Positions 5,860-13,829 of a DNA stretch of 32,275 bases are shown in pieces; positions within the stretch are counted from its first letter, which is position 1; every line of letters begins with the position of its first letter. The stretch comes from Treponema sp. (GTDB lineage Bacteria; Spirochaetota; Spirochaetia; Treponematales; Treponemataceae): the NCBI GenBank assembly GCA_017381365.1, contig JAFOCI010000013.1, positions 1 through 32,275 on the forward strand, read 5' to 3'. Below the pieces are notes generated by a model. The model was not told where the DNA came from. It was given only the letters and a program-made list of their open reading frames with translations, and did no database searches. The position numbers and the translations under genes were made by a program.

Positions 5860-7221
5860 ATGATTAAAATCTTGAATGCAAATGAAGTTGAGCCGGACTG
5901 GTTCACTGGTCGTAATTTTACTGATGCTAATGAAGTAGTTCAGGAAGTTATTAAGGATGTGATTGAAAATGGAGACGCTGCCCTTAAAAAATATGGTGCA
6001 AAGTTTGATGTAAGTGCTCCTGCAAGTTTTTTGATTGCGGAAAGCGATTTGAAGGCTGCTGCTGAAAAGCTTAAAAAGGACCATCCGGAAACTTACGATG
6101 CTGTTTGCTATTCACATGAGCTGGCGTTCAAGTTTGCAAGCCGCCAGAAAGATTCTTTTGACGATTTTGAAATGGAAATCGCGCCTGGCATGTTTACGGG
6201 GCAGAAAACTATTCCTGTGGAAAGGGCCGGCGTTTACGTTCCTGCAGGCCGTTTTCCGCTTGTTTCTACTGTTGTAATGACTGTTACTCCTGCGGCTGCT
6301 GCTGGAGTTGATGAAATTGTAATGTGTACGCCTCCTCGTGTTCATCCTGATGACAAGGCTAAGGCGGATGCGGCCGGTCTTGGAGTTCCAGGAAAGCCTT
6401 TTGCTGGCGGAAAACCTTATGCTGACGAAGGAATTATGGCTGCAGCATATATCTGTGGTTGTAAAAAGGTTTATGCCTGCGGCGGTTCTCAGGCAATTGC
6501 AGGAATGGCTTATGGTACGGAATCTATTCCCCAGGTTGATGTAATTGTTGGCCCCGGCAATAAATTTGTTGCAGCCTGTAAAAAAGCTGTTTACGGCAAG
6601 GTCGGAATCGACATGGTAGCCGGTCCTACAGAAGTTTTCATTATTGCCGATTCTTCTGCTGACCCTGCGTGGGTTGCAGCGGATTTGCTTGCTCAGGCAG
6701 AACATGACGTTGTGGCTCAGCCTGTAATGGTTACAACTGACCGCGGTTTTGCGGAAAGGGTTAGCGCAGAAATTGAAAAGCAGCTTGAAACTCTGGCAAC
6801 TGCGGCAACAGCCCGGATTTCTATTGACAATCTTGGCAGAATCATCATTGTGGATTCTGTTGAGCAGGCCTGCGAATTTGCAAACCGAAAAGCACCTGAA
6901 CATCTGGAGCTTGCCATGGAAGAAGGAGAGGCTCGTGCAAGGGCTGAAAAGCTTTGCCGCAATTACGGTTCTCTTTTTATTGGCCATTACAGTGCAGAAG
7001 TTTTTGGTGATTACGCTGCTGGTTTGAACCACACTTTGCCAACAAGCGGTGCGGCTCATTATTCTGGCGGTTTAAGCGTTCGCGTTTTTCTTAAGACTGT
7101 TACAACTTTGCGTGCTGTTAAAGGAAGCGAAGGAATGAAAAAATCCGCTGCTGCTGCCGGGGCTCTTGGCGATGCAGAAGGTCTTGCGGCTCATGCTGCT
7201 GCGGCAAGAATAAGATTGTAG
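5860..7221 (+). CDS. hisD: Histidinol dehydrogenase
   Basis: 453 residues. It catalyses the two-step NAD-dependent oxidation of L-histidinol to histidine, the last step of the pathway. All expected zinc ligands are visible by alignment to the E. coli pattern: Q279 and H282 (AQAEHD), D384 (GDYAAGLNH) and H445 near the C-terminus. The catalytic pair is E347-H348 (APEHLEL). It also has GPGNKFV (231-237) and AGPTEVFIIAD (254-264). A Pro/Gly-rich insertion of about 28 residues (159-190, VHPDDKAKAD...) lies between CTPP and ADEGIMAAAYICG and makes the protein longer than usual. No other his gene is nearby. The start fits the promoter, since the mRNA would begin almost at the ATG. Confidence 0.95.
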   Translation: MIKILNANEVEPDWFTGRNFTDANEVVQEVIKDVIENGDAALKKYGAKFDVSAPASFLIAESDLKAAAEKLKKDHPETYDAVCYSHELAFKFASRQKDSFDDFEMEIAPGMFTGQKTIPVERAGVYVPAGRFPLVSTVVMTVTPAAAAGVDEIVMCTPPRVHPDDKAKADAAGLGVPGKPFAGGKPYADEGIMAAAYICGCKKVYACGGSQAIAGMAYGTESIPQVDVIVGPGNKFVAACKKAVYGKVGIDMVAGPTEVFIIADSSADPAWVAADLLAQAEHDVVAQPVMVTTDRGFAERVSAEIEKQLETLATAATARISIDNLGRIIIVDSVEQACEFANRKAPEHLELAMEEGEARARAEKLCRNYGSLFIGHYSAEVFGDYAAGLNHTLPTSGAAHYSGGLSVRVFLKTVTTLRAVKGSEGMKKSAAAAGALGDAEGLAAHAAAARIRL

Positions 7222-7232
7222 AACAATCACAG

Positions 7233-7340
7233 AGGGGGCTGTTCCAAAAGTAATGAGTGTAGCGCTCATTGAACCACTCGTCGAAATGACTGCTACACTA
7301 AATGTGGTGGTTTCGATAAACTCAACCACCGTAATGCAAA
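7233..7340 (+). repeat. MITE-like repeat, truncated copy
   Basis: Nearly identical to the reverse complement of 26953-27075, apart from a small change (GAACCACTCG for GAGCTCG). It begins GGGGGCTGTTCCAAAAGT but has lost the other terminal repeat, stopping at GTAATGCAAA where the full copy continues into CTTATTGGACAGCCCC. Internal stems include GTGTAGC/GCTACAC and GGTGGTT/AACCACC. It lies between hisD and def. Confidence 0.8.
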
Positions 7341-7375
7341 TACCTGAAGAAAGTCAGAAAATGGCAAAAAATTCG

Positions 7376-7441
7376 CGGCCTGGAATGAAAGTTTCCATAC
7401 CGAGCCGCGAATGTGGCGATGCTAGCCGGCGGTTTTGCCGG
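7376..7441. repeat. Palindromic intergenic DNA before def
   Basis: ATTCGCGGC and GCCGCGAAT form an inverted pair about 40 bases apart, and CCGGCGGTTTTGCCGG forms a second stem just after. Position between a truncated MITE and def suggests a terminator for hisD or another small repeat. No T-run follows. Confidence 0.4.
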
Positions 7442-7496
7442 TCTTTGGCAGACTGGCAGTATTTTCATTATTTACTAGATAAAAAAGGAATAATAT

Positions 7497-8072
7497 ATGC
7501 GTATTACAAAATTAGGTGAAGAAATATTAAGACAGGTTGCAGAACCTTTTGAAATGGAAGAAATCAATGACGAGCTTAGAGTGTTCATTGAAGAAATGTT
7601 TGACACAATGATTGAAGCTGAGGGCGTTGGACTTGCAGGACCCCAGGCTGGAATCAGCAAAAGAATTTTTGTTGTGATTTCTGATGATGATGTACGCCGC
7701 GTTTTCATTAATCCCCAGATTATCAGCACAAGCGCAGAACTTTGCGATTACGAGGAAGGCTGTCTTAGCATTCCTGGCGTTTACGAAAATATTCAGCGAC
7801 CTGCAAAGGTTACTGTTCAGGCATTTAACGAAAAAGGCAAACCATTTACTCTTGAAGCAGAAGGTTTGCTGGCCCGCATAATTCAGCATGAAAACGATCA
7901 TCTTGACGGTCATGTTTTTATTGACCGGGGCGACGCTGATTTTGCAAAGCAGACAGAAGAACAGTTCAAGCGCCGTGCCGAACGGGCAGAAAAAAAGCGT
8001 CTTGAAAGAGAAGCAAAAGAAAAACGCATTGCAGCAAAAATTGCTGCTAAAGAAGCAAAGAAAAATAAATAA
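7497..8072 (+). CDS. def: Peptide deformylase
   Basis: 191 residues; removes the N-formyl group from nascent proteins. All three family motifs are intact: GVGLAGPQ (43-50), EGCLSIP (87-93, metal ligand C89) and QHENDHLDG (130-138, with H131, E132, H135). The start has AAGGAA upstream. From about residue 150 there is a Lys/Glu/Ala-rich tail of about 40 residues, probably helical and ribosome- or RNA-facing, longer than in minimal deformylases. It is paired with fmt downstream, as is common in bacteria, since the two enzymes add and remove the formyl group. Confidence 0.96.
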   Translation: MRITKLGEEILRQVAEPFEMEEINDELRVFIEEMFDTMIEAEGVGLAGPQAGISKRIFVVISDDDVRRVFINPQIISTSAELCDYEEGCLSIPGVYENIQRPAKVTVQAFNEKGKPFTLEAEGLLARIIQHENDHLDGHVFIDRGDADFAKQTEEQFKRRAERAEKKRLEREAKEKRIAAKIAAKEAKKNK

Positions 8073-8073
8073 T

Positions 8074-8158
8074 TCAGGAGGGCGCCTGCCCTACGTTCGA
8101 CACCTTTCGGTGTCTCTCTACCCCTCTAGCGGGGAGAGCCCCGCAACGCCCCCGGAGG
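8074..8158 (+). repeat. GC-rich palindromic repeat ending at the fmt ribosome site
   Basis: Contains GACACCTTTCGGTGTC (8099-8114) and CCCCTCTAGCGGGG, followed by CCCCGCAACGCCCCCGGAGG, which ends in the fmt Shine-Dalgarno sequence. CCCCGCAACGCCCC also occurs just upstream of trpCF (reverse strand, about 20673-20690) and in opposite orientation at about 1378-1391. Confidence 0.65.
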
Positions 8159-8164
8159 TTTTCC

Positions 8165-9133
8165 ATGATTAAAGTTTTATATGCCGGAAGTCCTGATGCA
8201 TCTGCTGTTACATTGAAATTGCTTTCTGAAAAAGCAGCCGCAAATGGCTATGAAATTGCAGGTGTTCTTACAAATGCGCCTACAGCAAAAGGCCGTCACA
8301 AAGAGCTGGTTCCTACTCCTGTAGGTATTGCCGCCCGTGAACTTGGTATTCCTGTTTTTGAACATGAACATCTTGATACTCCTGCCAGGGAGGCTGTAGC
8401 AGAAATAAATGCAGACATTCTGGTTGTTTTTGCATACGGTCATATTTTTGGTCCTAAATTCATGGGGCTTTTTAGATTTGGCGGAATAAATCTGCATCCT
8501 TCTGCATTACCTGTTTACCGCGGTTGTACTCCTGTAAATGCAGCTATTCTGAATGGCGATAAGGAAACTGCATTTACCATTCAGAAAGTGAGTGCAAAAA
8601 TGGACGAAGGAAATATTCTTGCTCAGCAGAATGTTGTTCTGAATGGAACAGAAACTGCCGGCTCTTTATTAAATGATGCCGCTGTGCAGGGAGCGGAGCT
8701 TATTGCTGGGCTGCTGGCGGAAATTTCTGCAAACAATGACATTGCCGATGGAACTCCACAAAGGGGAGAAGCGTCTTACACAGGAATAATTTCAAAGCAG
8801 GATGCAAAAATCAACTGGTCTGATTCTGCAGAAAAAATTGACCGCACTGTCCGCGGATATTTTCCTGAACCTAATGCGTGGACTTTGGAAAACGATTTGC
8901 CATTAAAAATCATGTCTGGCTTTCCGGTTTCTGATGACGAAGGAGCAGCCCTTGGCGGCAATGTTGATGCTGTGCCTGGAACAGTCTGCGCTTTTTCTAA
9001 GGCAAAAGGAATTCTTGTCCGCTGCGGCTCTGGATTTTATGCAGTTACAAAACTTCAGCGTCAGGGTAAAAATGCAATGGACTACAAATCCTTTATGAAT
9101 GGCGCAAAAAACTTTATCGGCACTGTCCTATAA
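8165..9133 (+). CDS. fmt: Methionyl-tRNA formyltransferase
   Basis: 322 residues; transfers formyl from 10-formyl-tetrahydrofolate to initiator Met-tRNA. The N-terminal formyltransferase domain carries the catalytic triad N109-H111-D147 in GGINLHPSALPVYRG and KMDEGNIL. The usual SLLP..RGAAPI is varied here to SALPVYRGCTPV. The C-terminal domain is recognisable from about residue 215 (KQDAKINWSDSAEKIDRTVRGYFPEPNAW). The start has GGAGG at 6 nt. The gene follows def after a 90-bp palindromic spacer and is followed by a PASTA protein gene with its own promoter. Confidence 0.95.
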   Translation: MIKVLYAGSPDASAVTLKLLSEKAAANGYEIAGVLTNAPTAKGRHKELVPTPVGIAARELGIPVFEHEHLDTPAREAVAEINADILVVFAYGHIFGPKFMGLFRFGGINLHPSALPVYRGCTPVNAAILNGDKETAFTIQKVSAKMDEGNILAQQNVVLNGTETAGSLLNDAAVQGAELIAGLLAEISANNDIADGTPQRGEASYTGIISKQDAKINWSDSAEKIDRTVRGYFPEPNAWTLENDLPLKIMSGFPVSDDEGAALGGNVDAVPGTVCAFSKAKGILVRCGSGFYAVTKLQRQGKNAMDYKSFMNGAKNFIGTVL

Positions 9134-9162
9134 TTGTAAATAATAGTTCAAAATGCTATTAT
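9134..9162 (+). promoter_or_regulatory. Promoter of the PASTA gene, leaderless
   Basis: TTGTAA (9134-9139), 17 nt, TATTAT (9157-9162), then 7 nt to the ATG at 9170. The -35 box touches the fmt stop codon. No Shine-Dalgarno precedes the ATG, so the mRNA probably starts at the AUG. Confidence 0.65.
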
Positions 9163-9169
9163 CTTTGTT

Positions 9170-10234
9170 ATGGATAAGAACGGAATTGTAGAAAAAATCA
9201 AAAATACTGGAAAAAATTTAAAGGATTTTAGACCAGAACGTGCAGGTCTTACTTCGTATTTTGAATCTCTTCAGGCAAACGGCAAGACATTAGTGGCAAC
9301 TGTTATAGCTGCTGTTTTTGTAATGCTGTTTTTTGCATGTGTAATCTTTTTCCTTCATGTAAAGGGACCGGAAGAAGTAATGGTTCCAGAAGTTCGAGGA
9401 AAAGAACTTACAGAAGCACTGCTTGAAATGCAGAAAAAAGAGCTTTATCCAAAAATCACATTGCGTTATTCAGAAGTTCCTGGTGATAAGGGAACAATTC
9501 TTGATCAGAATCCTTCTGCCGGTTCAATTGTAAAAGGTTACAGCCGCGTTTCTCTTGTTGTAAGCCGTGGTGTTATTGTTGATAAAGTTGGCGGTTATGT
9601 TGGTCAGAATTTTGATGAGCTGAAAATGAATCTTCAGACTCTTTTTGCAGGTACTGCAAATCCTTTGATTGTGCTTGAGGAACCAATGTACAAACCTGAT
9701 GTATCTGCAGCCGGCACAATCCTTGAGCAGGATCCTCCTGAAGGAACTGACATTTCGGAACCTGTTAAACTTTCTCTTGTAGTAAGCCGCGGTCCTTCCT
9801 TTGAAAATACGCGAGTTCCTAGACTTACAGGTCTTTCTATTAATGATATGCTTCAGACTGTTGCAAGAAGCCGCATCATATTTGAGTTTACTTCCCGACC
9901 AATGGCAGGAAAGGAAAAGCCTGGTACAGTTGTTTCTCAGCAGCAGTTTGAAAGCGAATTTATTCCAAATTATTCACGTATGGGCGTAGAGATGGCATTC
10001 CCTAATGGCGAATACGAAGATAACGTTTATGGAATTTTCTCTACGGAAATTACTGAATATCCTTATCCTGTCCCAATGCGTCTTGATGCAACATCTGCAG
10101 ATGGAAATACATATACATTGGTTAATTTTATGCATACAGGGTTAAGTATTTCATTGCCTTATGCAGTTCCAAAAGAAACAACCCTAACTCTTTATGTAGT
10201 TGATAAAGAACAGAAAAAAATAATAGTTCACTAA
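9170..10234 (+). CDS. PASTA-domain membrane protein (no kinase domain)
   Basis: 354 residues: a basic cytoplasmic N-terminus, one membrane helix at about 41-63 (LVATVIAAVFVMLFFACVIF), then three PASTA repeats outside. These run about 68-134 (VMVPEVRGKELTEAL... GTILDQNPSAGS... LVVSRG), 136-211 (GTILEQDPPEGT... LVVSRG) and 214-277 (TRVPRLTGLSINDML... PGTVVSQQ). PASTA domains bind peptidoglycan fragments or beta-lactams in kinases and PBPs, but here there is no kinase or transpeptidase domain. A cell-wall sensing or scaffolding role in the periplasm is inferred. About 75 C-terminal residues match nothing recognised. It is 21 nt upstream of aroDE. Confidence 0.85.
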   Translation: MDKNGIVEKIKNTGKNLKDFRPERAGLTSYFESLQANGKTLVATVIAAVFVMLFFACVIFFLHVKGPEEVMVPEVRGKELTEALLEMQKKELYPKITLRYSEVPGDKGTILDQNPSAGSIVKGYSRVSLVVSRGVIVDKVGGYVGQNFDELKMNLQTLFAGTANPLIVLEEPMYKPDVSAAGTILEQDPPEGTDISEPVKLSLVVSRGPSFENTRVPRLTGLSINDMLQTVARSRIIFEFTSRPMAGKEKPGTVVSQQQFESEFIPNYSRMGVEMAFPNGEYEDNVYGIFSTEITEYPYPVPMRLDATSADGNTYTLVNFMHTGLSISLPYAVPKETTLTLYVVDKEQKKIIVH

Positions 10235-10255
10235 AGCGGATGACAGGAAAATAAA

Positions 10256-11770
10256 ATGGTAAAGCCTAAAATATGTCTTACACTTACTGGGAAAACACTT
10301 CAGGAAGATGCAGATTTTGTAAAGAAATATTCAAAGCATATTGATATTGTTGAATTGCGAGTGGATCATCTTAGTGAAGATGAACAGTTAAATGTGCGCA
10401 AATTTCCTTCTATGATAAACATTCCTTGTATTCTTACAATCAGACGTGTTGAAGATGGCGGTTTGTATAATAGCGGCGAATTTTCAAGAACAGCGCTTTT
10501 TGGACGAGCACTGGCATTTGCTGATCAAAATCCTTCTAAGAATTTTGCTTACGTTGATTTTGAAGAAGATTTTCATGTTCCTGGTTTACTTGATAGCGCT
10601 CAGGCATTTGGTGTAAAGATTATCCGTTCTTGCCATAAATTCGACGGTCCTGTAACAAATCTTCGCCAGAAATGTCTTCAGATGAGAAGAACTCCATTTG
10701 AAATTCCAAAAATAGCTTTTATGCCTAATAATTTAAGTGATGTTACAAGACTTTTTCGCGAGGCTGGTTCCTGCAATGATTTTGATCACATTTTTATTGC
10801 AATGGGAAACCTTGGTTTGCCTAGCCGAATTTTGTCTTATAAACTGGGCTCCTTTGTTACATATACTTCTCCTTTAGAAACTAAAGGAAATACACAGGAA
10901 ATTGGTCATCTTGATCCTATTACTCTTTGTGATATGTATAATTTTCATAATCTTGATGAAAATACCCGCATTTTTGGTGTAACAGGTTTTCCTCTTAAAG
11001 TTACATCCAGTCCGCTTATTCATAATGAAGGATATCGTGAGCATAATTTAAACAATGTTTTTATTCCTTTATGTTCTTCTTCAATGGCAGAAAGTATAGA
11101 TTTTGCAAACGAGATTGGAATGAAAGGAATGGCTGTTACTGTTCCTTATAAACATGATGCAATGGAACTGGCTGATGAAATTGGTTCTGAAGTTGGCGAA
11201 ATTGGTGCCTGTAACACGCTGTTAAAGGATTTCAGTCAGTGGGTTGGGCATAATACTGATGCCGGAGGTTTTCAGGAAGCTCTTTCCGAATTTATTGGAG
11301 AAAAAAAGTTACGCCGCAGAAAGGTTGCGATTATAGGAGCTGGTGGAGCTGCAAAAGCAATTGCATATACAATAAAGGAAATGGGCGGCAAGGCTTGCAT
11401 TTTCAACCGAACGGAAAGTCATGCAAAGTCTTTGGCAGAACAGTTTGGATTTGAATATGCAAAGCTTCATCCCGAAAATCTTTCCATACTGGAAAAATAC
11501 GCAGATATTATAATTCAGACTACTAATGTTGGAATGAATTCTGAAGAAGAACCAAACAAAGAGAATAATCCTATCTGGTTCTACAATTTTAAAGGAAATG
11601 AATATCTTTATGACATTGTTTACGATCCTCAGATAACACCGGTTATGAAGGTTGCAAAACAGGCAGGATGCAAGGTTTGTAACGGTTATACAATGCTTAA
11701 ATATCAGGGTTACAGACAGTTTAAATATTTTACAGGAGTTGATTACGATGGCGAACTTAAATCAGAGTGA
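10256..11770 (+). CDS. aroDE: Bifunctional 3-dehydroquinate dehydratase (type I) / shikimate dehydrogenase
   Basis: 504 residues. Residues 1-225 are a type I dehydroquinase with H127 (IRSCHKFDG) and Schiff-base K152 (EIPKIAFMP). Residues 237-500 are shikimate dehydrogenase: SSPLIHNEGY (251-260), catalytic K299 in VPYKHDA, D335 in NTDAGG, and an NADP fold GAGGAAKA (361-368). Together they convert 3-dehydroquinate to shikimate, feeding chorismate to the trp operon 9 kb away. AroD-AroE fusions are known in plants, chlamydiae and some bacteria including spirochaetes. The last 23 nt overlap the start of rpiA. Confidence 0.94.
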   Translation: MVKPKICLTLTGKTLQEDADFVKKYSKHIDIVELRVDHLSEDEQLNVRKFPSMINIPCILTIRRVEDGGLYNSGEFSRTALFGRALAFADQNPSKNFAYVDFEEDFHVPGLLDSAQAFGVKIIRSCHKFDGPVTNLRQKCLQMRRTPFEIPKIAFMPNNLSDVTRLFREAGSCNDFDHIFIAMGNLGLPSRILSYKLGSFVTYTSPLETKGNTQEIGHLDPITLCDMYNFHNLDENTRIFGVTGFPLKVTSSPLIHNEGYREHNLNNVFIPLCSSSMAESIDFANEIGMKGMAVTVPYKHDAMELADEIGSEVGEIGACNTLLKDFSQWVGHNTDAGGFQEALSEFIGEKKLRRRKVAIIGAGGAAKAIAYTIKEMGGKACIFNRTESHAKSLAEQFGFEYAKLHPENLSILEKYADIIIQTTNVGMNSEEEPNKENNPIWFYNFKGNEYLYDIVYDPQITPVMKVAKQAGCKVCNGYTMLKYQGYRQFKYFTGVDYDGELKSE

Positions 11771-12476
11771 ACAGAAGATTCTTGCGGCTAGAACAGCACT
11801 AGAAACCCTGGTTCAAAAAGGATTGATTTTCAGCGGAATGAAGATTGGATTGGGAACTGGGTCTACAGCTTTGCCTGCTGTAAAACGTCTTTCTGAATAT
11901 ATTGCAGATGGCACATTAAAGGATGTAAAGGCTGTTGTTACAAGCTTTCAGACAGAAAATGCCTGTGCAGACTGGGGTGTTCCTGTTTATTCTTTTAAAG
12001 ACCGCGTAATTAATGGCGAACTTGATCTTGCAATTGATGGCGCAGATGAAATTGACAATGCAAACAATTGTATTAAAGGCGGTGGTGCCGCATTGCTCCG
12101 GGAAAAAATTGTTGCATACAATGCAAAAAAATTTGTAATTGTTGCAGATTCTTCAAAAGCTGTTGATTCTTTAGGCACAAAATTTGCTCTTCCTGTAGAA
12201 ATAATTGCAGAAGCTTTTGTTCCTGTAAAAAAGCAGCTGGAAAAGCTTGGCGCCAAAGTCGTTCTTCGTGAAGGTGTTCGCAAGTGTGGTCCTGTAATCA
12301 CAGACAATGGAAATCAGATTGTAGACTGCTTGTGGGAAAAACCTGTAGATGCAGAAAAAATGGAAGATGTTATCAACGATATAACTGGTGTTGTAGAAGT
12401 TGGTTTTTTTACAAAAAATAAACCTGCTGCTTTCATTGCAAAAGAAGACGGTTCTGTAGAAATTCGCGGACTGTAG
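11748..12476 (+). CDS. rpiA: Ribose-5-phosphate isomerase A
   Basis: 242 residues, starting MANLNQSEQK. This ATG is chosen over an upstream in-frame ATG because it has AGGAG 9 nt before it and matches the family start. It interconverts ribose-5-phosphate and ribulose-5-phosphate in the pentose phosphate pathway. Motifs present: GLGTGST (34-40), DGADEID (97-103) and KGGGAALLREK (110-120) with the catalytic Asp/Lys set. It overlaps aroDE by 23 nt in another frame and is 3 nt from the next gene, so the three are one transcription unit. Confidence 0.95.
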   Translation: MANLNQSEQKILAARTALETLVQKGLIFSGMKIGLGTGSTALPAVKRLSEYIADGTLKDVKAVVTSFQTENACADWGVPVYSFKDRVINGELDLAIDGADEIDNANNCIKGGGAALLREKIVAYNAKKFVIVADSSKAVDSLGTKFALPVEIIAEAFVPVKKQLEKLGAKVVLREGVRKCGPVITDNGNQIVDCLWEKPVDAEKMEDVINDITGVVEVGFFTKNKPAAFIAKEDGSVEIRGL

Positions 12477-12479
12477 ATT

Positions 12480-13829
12480 ATGTTTCCTCCTTTCCCAGAA
12501 GAAAAAGCTTTTGATATTTGTAATCAAATTATAACTGGCCTGGAAAATGGCTCTGTAAAGCTTGAACAGCTGGGAAAGGTAAGTGACTCAAGAGGCGACC
12601 ACGGCATTATGATAGGCGCAGCCCTTTGTAAAGATGCTGATGGTCGTCTTTTAATTTTAAAGACAGTTTCTGGAATTTCAAAAAGGCTTGTTCTTGCTTC
12701 TGATGATGAAAGTATTTATGTGGAACCAATAGTTTCTGCTGAAGAAATTGAAACGGCGTTAAAACAGAATGATAAGGAAATTCATCAGCTTACAGATGAA
12801 ATAAACCGATTAAAAACTGCAAGAAAACTAGAAACTGGTAAATATTCCAATATTACAGAAGAAGAGCGAAAACTGGTTGAAAGGCGCAAATTTCTTTGTA
12901 ATCAATCACTGAAAAATGTTTATGAACTTTATTCATTTCACACTGCTCTAAATACTGTTGTTTCGCTGGGAGAAATTTGTGCTGATTTGCTTCCACCAAC
13001 AGGAACAGGAGACTGTTGTGCGCCAAAGCTTTTGGATTATGCATTTTCGAACAGATATTCTGTTGTAAGCATGGCTGAAGTTTTTTATGGAAAAGACACA
13101 GCGTACAGACAGAACGGCAGAAATTATCCTCCCTGCGATGAGCGTTGCGGCCTGATTTTACCTGAAATCCTTGGACTTAATATTCTTTATCGGGATGAAG
13201 AAATTATTGTTGTAAACAAACAAAGCGGACTTTTAAGCGTACCTGGGCGTGGACCAGACAAGCAGGACTGCATTGTAAACAGAGTTCGGCTTCTTTTTCC
13301 GGAGTGTATTGAACAGCCTTCTGTTCATAGGCTTGATATGGAAACAAGCGGACTTCTGGTGCTGGCTTTTACAAAGGATTCTCATCGAAATCTTCAGCAG
13401 CAGTTTGAAAAGAAAATCGTACAAAAAAAATATGTGGCTCTCATAGATGGGATTCTGCAGGAAGAATCTGGCGAAATGACTTTGTATTTTCGTCTTGATG
13501 TAGAAAATCGTCCTCATCAAATCTGGGACAGAGAAAACGGAAAAGAAGCAGTAACGCAATGGAAAAAAATCGGATTTGAAAAATATACTGCTCCAGACGG
13601 AAAAAAACGGACAGTAACCCGGGTTGAATTTACTCCGCTTACAGGGCGAACTCATCAGCTGCGTCTGGCCAGTGCAGATAGTCATGGATTTGGAAAACCT
13701 ATAATTGGAGACACATTGTACGGAAGGTGCGAAAAAGGGGAACGCTTAATGCTTCATGCTCAATACTTAAGTTTTATTCATCCGGTTACGGGCAGACAAA
13801 TGGAGTTTTTTTGTCCAGCAGACTTTTAA
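12480..13829 (+). CDS. RluA-family rRNA/tRNA pseudouridine synthase with N-terminal extension
   Basis: 449 residues. The C-terminal half (about 235-449) is a standard RluA-type synthase with catalytic D286 in HRLDMETSGLLV, FEKKIVQKKYVALIDG and GRTHQLRLA. The N-terminal 230 residues are an extra domain with a charged helical stretch (about 86-140) and a Cys-rich segment TGTGDCCAPKLLDYAF ... YPPCDERCGLILPE (174-229). Such an extension occurs in a subgroup of large RluA proteins; it may bind RNA or metal, but this is not known. The target uridine cannot be read from the sequence. It starts 3 nt after rpiA without a clear ribosome site, suggesting coupled translation, and its stop overlaps that of the convergent regulator. 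Confidence 0.9.
   Translation: MFPPFPEEKAFDICNQIITGLENGSVKLEQLGKVSDSRGDHGIMIGAALCKDADGRLLILKTVSGISKRLVLASDDESIYVEPIVSAEEIETALKQNDKEIHQLTDEINRLKTARKLETGKYSNITEEERKLVERRKFLCNQSLKNVYELYSFHTALNTVVSLGEICADLLPPTGTGDCCAPKLLDYAFSNRYSVVSMAEVFYGKDTAYRQNGRNYPPCDERCGLILPEILGLNILYRDEEIIVVNKQSGLLSVPGRGPDKQDCIVNRVRLLFPECIEQPSVHRLDMETSGLLVLAFTKDSHRNLQQQFEKKIVQKKYVALIDGILQEESGEMTLYFRLDVENRPHQIWDRENGKEAVTQWKKIGFEKYTAPDGKKRTVTRVEFTPLTGRTHQLRLASADSHGFGKPIIGDTLYGRCEKGERLMLHAQYLSFIHPVTGRQMEFFCPADF

Noticed and set aside
6112..7059. 315-codon open frame on the minus strand inside hisD
   Set aside because: Antisense shadow of a well-conserved gene; Cys/Asn/Arg-rich and unlike any family.
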